From: Deinococcus soli (ex Cha et al. 2016)
GTDB lineage: Bacteria; Deinococcota; Deinococci; Deinococcales; Deinococcaceae
Reading direction: 5' to 3'
Length of the DNA stretch: 64,000 bases
Assembly: GCF_001007995.1 (NCBI RefSeq)
Contig: NZ_CP011389.1
Coordinates: forward strand, 3,172,985-3,236,984
Below are positions 58,387-64,000 of this stretch, one piece after another. The notes under the pieces are model-generated. The model did no database searches, was not told where the DNA came from, and worked only from the letters and a program-made list of their open reading frames with translations. The translations under genes were made by a program, and so were the position numbers. The stretch's first letter is position 1, and every line of letters starts with the position of its first letter.

Positions 58387-58886
58387 TGTTCCGCCGGAAG
58401 GACTTCTACGTGAATGCCCGCGCGGTCATCGAGCGGGAAGGTGAGCACGGGCGCGAGGTGCTTCTCCAGGTGCGCGCCAAGCCCGGCCAGCCGCGCACGC
58501 TGGAACTTCCCGGCGGACAGCTCGACCCCTTCGAGTCCATCCCGGCCGCCCTGCGCCGCGAGGTCATGGAGGAAACCGGCCTGACCGTCACCGCCTTCCT
58601 GGACGACCCGCGCGCCACCACCTCCAGCGCGCCCGGCGGGGACGTGGAGTGCCTGACGCCCGCCTTCGTGTACCAGACGACCCGCGGCCCGGTGGACAGC
58701 GTCGGCTTCTTCTTCCGCGTGCAGGCCAGCGGCGAACCCCTGACCCGCGGCGACCACGCCGAGGCGCCCCGCTGGGTCCCGGTGCGCGACCTGCGGACCC
58801 AGGTGCAGACCCGCCCCGAGGACTTCAACTGGCTGACCCTCGCCGCGCTGCGCCACCTGTACGCGCACCCCTGGGCGGACGCATGA
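58386..58886 (+). CDS. NUDIX hydrolase
   Basis: This 166-residue protein has the Nudix box GGQLDPFESIPAALRREVMEETGL near residues 44-67 (glutamates for metal present) and a C-terminal EAPRWVPVRDLRT. It hydrolyses nucleoside diphosphate derivatives, and the substrate is unknown. The ATG overlaps the permease stop (TGATG). Confidence 0.92.
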   Translation: MFRRKDFYVNARAVIEREGEHGREVLLQVRAKPGQPRTLELPGGQLDPFESIPAALRREVMEETGLTVTAFLDDPRATTSSAPGGDVECLTPAFVYQTTRGPVDSVGFFFRVQASGEPLTRGDHAEAPRWVPVRDLRTQVQTRPEDFNWLTLAALRHLYAHPWADA

Positions 58887-59287
58887 CCCGGCGCCTCCCG
58901 CCCCTGACGACCGGGCTGCTGCTGGTGGCCTGCTCGCCGGCCGCTCCGCAGGTATCGCAGGTGGCAGAACCCGAGGTGCATTCCGTCAGCGTCCGCGCCG
59001 TGACCCTTCCTGCCGCCGTCCGCTCCGGGGAGTCCCTGACCGTCACCTGGGAGGTCGGCGTGGGCGGCTGCGACCACCCGCACGAACTGCGCGTCACCCG
59101 CCAGTCAGGCGGCCCGCTGCTCATCCGCGCCGTGGCCCCCTCGACCAGTTCGGGGGTCTGCACCACCGAGGGCATCCGCTGGGAGCGCGCGGGTGTGATC
59201 GTCCCACCGGCCATGCTCGGCACTGGCGGCGGCCCCCTGAACATCCGTCTGAACGGCCAGGAGATCGGGCAGGTGACGGTCCAGTGA
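58883..59287 (+). CDS. Small predicted lipoprotein
   Basis: This 134-residue protein has the signal peptide TTGLLLVAC with lipobox and a mature beta-rich domain (VRAVTLPAAVRSGESLTVTWEVGVGGCDHPHELRVTRQ...). The pattern TLPAAVRSGESLTVTWEV resembles Ig-like folds of envelope proteins. The ATG overlaps the NUDIX stop, so it is coupled. Function unknown. Confidence 0.75.
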   Translation: MTRRLPPLTTGLLLVACSPAAPQVSQVAEPEVHSVSVRAVTLPAAVRSGESLTVTWEVGVGGCDHPHELRVTRQSGGPLLIRAVAPSTSSGVCTTEGIRWERAGVIVPPAMLGTGGGPLNIRLNGQEIGQVTVQ

Positions 59288-60657
59288 CCCTGACCTGCCG
59301 CACGCTGGACCGTGACTGGGACGTGATCGTCGCCGGGGGCGGCACCGCCGGGGCCATTGCAGGCATTGCCGCCGCCCGCAGCGGGGCGCGCACGCTGGTG
59401 ATCGAGGCGCAGGGCAGCCTGGGCGGCACCGGCACGAACGCCTGGGTGACGCCGCTGATGCGCAACGTCGCGGACGGGCAGAACCTCAACCGGGGCCTGA
59501 CGGAGGAACTCAAGGCCCGCCTGCGGGCGCGTGGCGACGGCGCGACCGACCCGTCCGGGAACGACAACTGGTTCAACCCGGAAGGCCTGAAGTTCGTGCT
59601 GGACGACCTGCTACGTGAGGCGGGGGCGGAGGTGCTGTTCCACACCCAGGTCGTGCAGCCCGTCATGGACGCCGCGCGGATCGAGGCGCTGATCGTGCAC
59701 AACAAGGGCGGATTGCAGGCCCTGCGCGCCCGGACGTTCATCGACGCGACCGGCGACGCGGACGTGGCCGCGCTGGCAGGTGTCCCCATGAGCGGCGGGG
59801 ACGAGGACGGCGTGCATCAGGCCATGAGCCTGCGCTTCACGCTGGCCGGGGTGGACGTGACCCGCCTGCGCGACTTCCTGAACGGGAATGGGCAGTGGCA
59901 GGACCACCCGGACTTCCTGCATTTCTGGATGGTCTGGGGGCGGAACAGCAGCCTGGAACCCCTGTTCCGGCAGGCGGTCGAGGATGGCGTGCTGCTGGAA
60001 CGCGACGGGGACTACTTCCAGGCGTTCAGCGTCCCCGGCCGCCCTGGCGAACTCAGCTTCAACTGCCCACGCATCCGCGCCGACCTGCACGACGGCACCG
60101 ACCCCTGGCAGCTCAGTGAGGCGCAACTGGACGGACGGCAGGCCATCACGCGCCTCACCGCGTTCTGCCGCGCGTTCCTGCCCGGCTGCGAGCACGCGTT
60201 CATCGGCGTGGTCGCCCCGATGGTCGGCGTGCGCGAGACCCGGCGCATCCACGGGGAGTACACCCTGACCGTCACGGACATCCTCGACTGCGCCCGCTTC
60301 TCGGACGGCATCTGCCGCAACCACTACCCGGTGGACATCCACTCGGTCAGGGGCGGCGCGAAACTGCTGCACGAACGTGAGGGCACCGCGCCGTACTTCG
60401 CGCCCGGCGCGTTCCACGACATCCCGCTGCGCGCCATCATCCCGCTGAACGTCACGAACCTGCTCGTACCGGGCCGCGCGGCGAGCAGCACCTTCGAGGC
60501 GCAGTCCAGCATCCGCGTGCAGCAGAACTGCCACTCCATGGGCGAGGCTGCCGGGATCATCGCCGCCTGGGCCGCGCGGGACCACGCCGGCGAGGTCCGC
60601 GCGGTCAGCCCGGACGACCTGCGCGCCGAACTGACGGCGCGCGGTGCACTGGTCTAA
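59284..60657 (+). CDS. FAD-dependent oxidoreductase (PF12831-type)
   Basis: This 457-residue protein starts at GTG overlapping the lipoprotein stop. It has VIVAGGGTAGAIAGIAAARSGARTLVIEAQGSLGGTGTNA near residues 14-50 (FAD site), TFIDATGDADVAALAGV near 152, and a C-terminal LVPGRAASSTFEAQSSIRVQQNCHSMGEAAGIIAAWAARD. Related proteins are found with sugar ABC transporters and are thought to oxidise sugar derivatives. The stop (TAA) overlaps the stop of the convergent gene. Confidence 0.9.
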   Translation: MTLTCRTLDRDWDVIVAGGGTAGAIAGIAAARSGARTLVIEAQGSLGGTGTNAWVTPLMRNVADGQNLNRGLTEELKARLRARGDGATDPSGNDNWFNPEGLKFVLDDLLREAGAEVLFHTQVVQPVMDAARIEALIVHNKGGLQALRARTFIDATGDADVAALAGVPMSGGDEDGVHQAMSLRFTLAGVDVTRLRDFLNGNGQWQDHPDFLHFWMVWGRNSSLEPLFRQAVEDGVLLERDGDYFQAFSVPGRPGELSFNCPRIRADLHDGTDPWQLSEAQLDGRQAITRLTAFCRAFLPGCEHAFIGVVAPMVGVRETRRIHGEYTLTVTDILDCARFSDGICRNHYPVDIHSVRGGAKLLHEREGTAPYFAPGAFHDIPLRAIIPLNVTNLLVPGRAASSTFEAQSSIRVQQNCHSMGEAAGIIAAWAARDHAGEVRAVSPDDLRAELTARGALV

Positions 60658-61256
60658 CCCAGCAGGGGAGAGCCGCCCAGCCGCGCGGCCGCGTCCCGCG
60701 CGGCCTGCTCTCCCCACAGAGCCGACGCCACGTGCAGCGCCGCGTGTAGCGCCGCGAAGCCCGCCGGGGCGGAACACAGTGCGCCGTCCGTGACGACCTC
60801 GCCGGGGCGCACGTCCGCCGGGGTGAAGCCCCACAGCGTATCCGCCAGTTCGGCCGGGCCGCCCACGACGCGCCCGTCCAGAGTGCCCGCCTCGCCCGGC
60901 AGGAGCAGCCCGCTGCCGCCGGTGCCGGTCGTCAGGGCCGCGTGCGCCCGCAGGAACCCCTGGAGGAGCGGATCACGCGCCGCCTTCGCCGCGCCCGGCC
61001 CGCCGGGAATCAAGAGGGCGGCGGGTTCCGGCAGCGCCGCGAACAGCACGTGCGGGGTGCTGACCAGTCCGCCCGCCGTGACGATACTGGCCCGCGAGCG
61101 GTTCACGGTCCGTACGCAGCCCTCACCGCCGCACAGGCGCAGCACCGACACCATCACGCCCAGTTCCAGTTCACTGACGCCCGCGTACACGGGAATCGCC
61201 ACGACCGGCCCGGTGTACTCCTGCGGCGCGTCGGCAGGCGGCGTCTCGCCGGTCAT
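60654..61256 (-). CDS. DJ-1/PfpI-family protein without the nucleophile cysteine
   Basis: This 200-residue protein has VVAIPVYAGVSELELGVMVSVLRLC near the N-terminus and LIPGGPGAAKAARDP near residue 85, both typical of DJ-1/PfpI/AraC-N domains. At the place where the family has a Cys (C-T/A/H-G at the elbow) it has TGTGGSGLLLPGEAG. It is therefore probably not a catalytic glyoxalase/amidotransferase but a sensor or binding domain. It is coupled (ATGA) to a 69-residue gene upstream. Confidence 0.8.
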   Translation of the reverse strand: MTGETPPADAPQEYTGPVVAIPVYAGVSELELGVMVSVLRLCGGEGCVRTVNRSRASIVTAGGLVSTPHVLFAALPEPAALLIPGGPGAAKAARDPLLQGFLRAHAALTTGTGGSGLLLPGEAGTLDGRVVGGPAELADTLWGFTPADVRPGEVVTDGALCSAPAGFAALHAALHVASALWGEQAARDAAARLGGSPLLG

Positions 61257-61462
61257 TGCCCCAGGGGCCGCAGCGTGTACGCGCGCCGAGCGACCGGCGG
61301 GCCCACCTCGCCGCGCTCAAGCAGCTCGTGCGCGGCGTCCGCCGAGAGCCGCTCGACCCGCAGCAGGTACTGCAGTGCCGTCGCCTGCCCGTCGAAGCGC
61401 CGGGGGTGGGGGTCACCCTCGACCCGCAGGTCCAGCCAGGGCAGACCCTGGTCAGAGATCAC
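61253..61462 (-). CDS. Small hypothetical protein (69 aa)
   Basis: GTG 61462 overlaps the end of the 129-residue gene by 11 bases, and the stop overlaps the next ATG. The product (ISDQGLPWLDLRVEGDPHPRRFDGQATALQYLL...ERLSADAAHELLERGEVGP) is a plausible small alpha/beta protein. No family. It sits in the middle of a tightly packed four-gene minus-strand operon. Confidence 0.55.
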   Translation of the reverse strand: MISDQGLPWLDLRVEGDPHPRRFDGQATALQYLLRVERLSADAAHELLERGEVGPPVARRAYTLRPLGQ

Positions 61463-61841
61463 GCAGGTCCTCCCACAGCTGCCAGCCCACACCGTCCGGG
61501 GTGCCCTCCAGCAGCGGCCCGAGCAGCCCGCTGGCCGCCTGGGCGTCCGCGTGCAGCGAGTCGTTGTCCGGGCGCGGCTCGTACACGCGCAGCACCGTGA
61601 ACTGGTAGAACGCCTGCGACGCGGTAGGCTCGCCGTTCTCGAAGAACGCGAACGGCGGGTTCACGCTGTCCCACAGGACGTGCGCGCCCTCCTGCTCGCC
61701 GTGCTCGTCCGGCGCGGGCAGATCGAGTTCATGCGGCAGGAACGTCTCCAGGTCGATGTCGGCGTCCTGCGGGTGCCACACGTACCCCTGAAGGAGCCGC
61801 ACGGCCGCGCGGCCACCGGGGGCGGGTTCACTGATGCTCAC
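61452..61841 (-). CDS. Hypothetical protein (129 aa)
   Basis: The start GTG 61841 follows TATGCT by seven bases (61849-61854). The ATG at 61853 lies inside this box. The product (VSISEPAPGGRAAVRLLQGYVWHPQDADIDLETFLPHELDLP..., ending ASGLLGPLLEGTPDGVGWQLWEDLRDL) is acidic, of mixed alpha/beta type and unrecognised. It overlaps the end of the large regulator gene by 14 bases. Confidence 0.6.
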   Translation of the reverse strand: MSISEPAPGGRAAVRLLQGYVWHPQDADIDLETFLPHELDLPAPDEHGEQEGAHVLWDSVNPPFAFFENGEPTASQAFYQFTVLRVYEPRPDNDSLHADAQAASGLLGPLLEGTPDGVGWQLWEDLRDL

Positions 61842-64000
61842 GCGCCACAGCATACCCGCCCGCCGCCCCCCGCGTGGACGCGGCGTCCCGCGCCAGCTCC
61901 GAGGCGGCCAGGGCGTCCGGCGCGCGCCAGTCCAGGAGTGCCGCCGGGACGCCCCAGGCCCGCAGCGTGTCGCTCAGGTCCCCGCCTCTGGCTTCCAGCG
62001 CGCGGCCCGCCTCGCGCCACACGCCCGCGCGGAACGGTTCCAGCACGGGGCTGTCCAGGGCGTCCCGCAGGACCTTCAGGGCGTCCAGCGGCGCGGCGCC
62101 GGGATCCAGCAGCCCGGCGCGGGCCTCCAGCGCCAGCAGCTGCGCGTCCAGGCCCGGGTCGAGGGGCGGGCCGCCCGGCGCGGGGCGGCGCAGCAGGGCG
62201 TGCGCGCGGTTCACGCTGCCCAGCGCGGCGTCCGGTCGTCCGGCCCGCAGCTGCGCGTCGGCCAGCATCGCGCGCGCCTGCGCCTCCTCGTACGGGTGCG
62301 AGGCCAGCGTCAACGCCTCCTGCACCATCACCGCGGCCTGCTCCGCGTCCGGGGTGGCCAGCGCGAGGCTCAGGAGCATGTCGAAGCGCAGCGTCACCTC
62401 CCGGTCGGCCGACCCGCCCGCCCGGTCCAGCAGCGCCCCCAGCAGGACCCGGGCCCGGTGCAGGTCGGCGTTGTCGGCCGCCGCGCCGCCCAGCGGCGGC
62501 AGGTACGGCACACCCAGCCCCCGCGTGAGGTACGTGAGGGCCGCGCGGTAGCGGGTGCGCCGCTCGCGGTAACCGACCTCGGCCGGGCGGGCCTCGCTGC
62601 GAGACAGCAGGGTCAGCGCCTGCGCCGCCTGCCGCTGCGCGTCCTCCACCCGCCCCAGCGCCAGCAGCAGCGGCACCCCCTCCGAGAGCAGGCGCGCGCG
62701 GGGCACGCCGTCCACGTGGCGGCGCTCGTCCGGCGGGACCAGGGCCAGCGCGTCGCGCAGCCGCTCCAGACCCTCGGCCGGGCGGCCCAGGCGGCGCAGC
62801 GCCGTGCCCGCGCGCGCCAGCACCCGCGCCCGCTCCTCGGGTGACCCGCCCGCGTCCGTCAGGCGCGCCCCCGCGTTCAGCAGCGCCCCCAGCGCCGCGT
62901 GCGGCTGCCCCAGGCGCAGCAGCAGGTCACCCTCCTGATACCGCGCCCGCGCCGACAGCAGCGGACTGGCCGCAGGTACGCCCCGCAGGGCCTCCAGCGC
63001 CTCGGGCCAGCGACCGGCGTCCTTGGCGATCAGGCCCCGCCACAGCAGCGCGCGCGGCCCACCACGCACCAGCCGCGGGTCCTGCGCCGCGCGGGTCGCG
63101 CCCCCCAGGTCCCCCTGCCAGCGGGCCAGCGCCGCCTGCACGAGCAGGGCGTCCACTTCGGCCGCCGCCGCCCACGGGTCGCGGGCGTCCATGCCCGTCA
63201 CGTCCGGGTGCTGCAATTGCGAGCGGGCCGCGTCCATCCGCCCGGCCTCCAGGCTGCTCTCGGCGAGCTTCACGCGCGCCCAGCCGCGCACCGCGTCACT
63301 CCCCGATTCCAGCAGCGTGAACAGGGCGTCGCGCGCACGCGGATCGTTGTACTCCCCGCGCCCCGCGTGGTGCATGACGACCGCGCGCGCCAGCGTCTCG
63401 CGCGCCTCGCCCGTCGCGGCGCGCAGACGCGGCCACAGCGCCGGAAGGTGCCGCGCGTCGTCCGGCCGCTGCGTCACCTGCGCCGCCAGCGCTGCCCAGT
63501 CGCCCAGCGCCGCCAGCGCCCCCAGCCGGTACGGCCCGAACCCCTGCCCGGCGTCCAGCGCCGCGACCGCCCGCAGCGCCCCCAGGCAGTCAGTGGCGGG
63601 AACGACCGGCCACGCCCGCTCCAGCGCCGGGGTGGCCCGCCAGCCGCCCACGCCGCCGAGCAGCAGCGCCCGCGCGTGCGGCGGCACCCCCAGCGGCGAG
63701 CCGCCCAGCAGCGTCTCCAGCAGCGCCTCCGGCCAGTCCCGACCGGCCGGGTGCGCCGCGTGCAGCGCGCCGGTCAGCGTGACCAGCCGCCGCGACTCCG
63801 GGTCGTCCAGCAGCTCGGCGGGCGCGGCGCCGCCCTCGCCCGCCACGTTCGCCAGCAGCGTCAGGCGGTCCAGGTGCCGCCCCGTCTCGCGCACCAGCCG
63901 GTCGGCCTCGGCGCGCGGAACGCCCAGCCGGGCCATCAGGAACGCGCGCGCCTCGGTGGGCGTCGGGGGCCGCAGCTCGATGACCTCCACGTCCGTCCCG
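61828..64000 (-). CDS. Large TPR/STAND-type regulator, 5' end outside the window
   Basis: The frame runs in from the right edge (upstream of ATG 63990 it is still open), so the N-terminus with the expected P-loop is not seen. The visible 720 residues begin ELRPPTPTEARAFLMARLGVP (a winged-helix-like linker as in MalT/AfsR) and continue as a long series of TPR-like helical repeats with Ala/Leu/Arg composition (LLRLGQPHAALGALLNAGARL; GRVEDAQRQAAQALTLLSR; ARAMLADAQLRAGRPDAALGSVNRAHALL). It resembles the BTAD/STAND regulator at the left end of this window. No DNA-binding domain is visible in this part. Confidence 0.75.
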   Translation of the reverse strand, partial: GTDVEVIELRPPTPTEARAFLMARLGVPRAEADRLVRETGRHLDRLTLLANVAGEGGAAPAELLDDPESRRLVTLTGALHAAHPAGRDWPEALLETLLGGSPLGVPPHARALLLGGVGGWRATPALERAWPVVPATDCLGALRAVAALDAGQGFGPYRLGALAALGDWAALAAQVTQRPDDARHLPALWPRLRAATGEARETLARAVVMHHAGRGEYNDPRARDALFTLLESGSDAVRGWARVKLAESSLEAGRMDAARSQLQHPDVTGMDARDPWAAAAEVDALLVQAALARWQGDLGGATRAAQDPRLVRGGPRALLWRGLIAKDAGRWPEALEALRGVPAASPLLSARARYQEGDLLLRLGQPHAALGALLNAGARLTDAGGSPEERARVLARAGTALRRLGRPAEGLERLRDALALVPPDERRHVDGVPRARLLSEGVPLLLALGRVEDAQRQAAQALTLLSRSEARPAEVGYRERRTRYRAALTYLTRGLGVPYLPPLGGAAADNADLHRARVLLGALLDRAGGSADREVTLRFDMLLSLALATPDAEQAAVMVQEALTLASHPYEEAQARAMLADAQLRAGRPDAALGSVNRAHALLRRPAPGGPPLDPGLDAQLLALEARAGLLDPGAAPLDALKVLRDALDSPVLEPFRAGVWREAGRALEARGGDLSDTLRAWGVPAALLDWRAPDALAASELARDAASTRGAAGGYAVAREHQ
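61849..61854 (-). promoter_or_regulatory. -10 box of the 129-aa gene (leaderless GTG start)
   Basis: TATGCT on the minus strand is seven bases from GTG 61841. It lies inside the 3' end of the large regulator gene, so the small genes can be transcribed separately from it. Confidence 0.45.

Overview
The window is a dense, GC-rich bacterial chromosome segment with about 70 protein genes and no tRNA, rRNA, CRISPR array or insertion sequence that I can see. Several features point to Deinococcus. Many genes start at or within a few bases of a TANNNT -10 box (leaderless transcripts). LysZ belongs to the LysW/aminoadipate lysine pathway of Deinococcus-Thermus, the carotenoid cyclase is of the Deinococcus CrtLm kind, BshA makes bacillithiol, and there are large BTAD/STAND regulators. 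A complete mreB suggests a rod-forming species rather than a D. radiodurans-like coccus. I do not commit to a species.

Layout. 1-3.9 kb: the end of a DJ-1/PfpI protein, an ABM monooxygenase, and a 914-residue BTAD/ATPase regulator divergent from a 58-residue protein. 3.9-9.5 kb: a tctCBA tripartite carboxylate transporter divergent from its probable CitA/DcuS-type two-component system, with repeated operator-like sequences between them. 9.6-12.3 kb: secreted or lipoprotein hydrolases and a degenerate pyrophosphatase-like protein. 12.3-20.2 kb: lycopene cyclase (fused in frame to a small gene), serine dehydratase beta subunit, NrnA, a PfkB kinase, RsmA, a TPR protein and NAD(P)HX repair. 20.2-29.5 kb: DUF4388 protein, a PlsY-like/acyl-ACP-reductase-like fusion, a phospholipase D-like protein, IspH, LysZ and gamma-glutamyltransferase. 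29.6-35.0 kb: MreB, FabZ, then a translationally coupled LptF-like permease / GT28 glycosyltransferase / polysaccharide deacetylase cluster and a methyltransferase.

35.0-45.4 kb: isocitrate lyase and a HAD hydrolase bracketed by two inverted copies of a 130-bp repeat, a GNAT protein, the PhoH-YbeY-DgkA operon, an M48 protease with a YjgN-like protein, cold shock protein and gamma-carbonic anhydrase. 45.5-56.4 kb: GH13 glucosidase, BshA, an SPFH protein, YchJ, a TrmH-type methyltransferase, MsrA, isocitrate dehydrogenase and a small LEA-like protein. 56.5-60.7 kb: a run of two sugar ABC permeases, NUDIX, lipoprotein and FAD oxidoreductase. 60.7-64.0 kb (minus): a PfpI-like protein without its cysteine, two small proteins, and the C-terminal part of a large TPR/STAND regulator that leaves the window.

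How it fits together. Much of the window is envelope and lipid metabolism (PlsY/reductase fusion, FabZ, DgkA, GT28, LptF, MreB), redox and stress protection (BshA, MsrA, NAD(P)HX repair, LEA-like, Csp) and the isocitrate branch point. The octamer TGGTGTAC occurs three times upstream of aceA and once upstream of icd, 19 kb apart, which suggests one regulator for both. The most interesting candidates are the PlsY/acyl-reductase fusion (a possible source of the alkylamine in Deinococcus phosphoglycolipids), this shared octamer, and the 130-bp MITE-like repeat.
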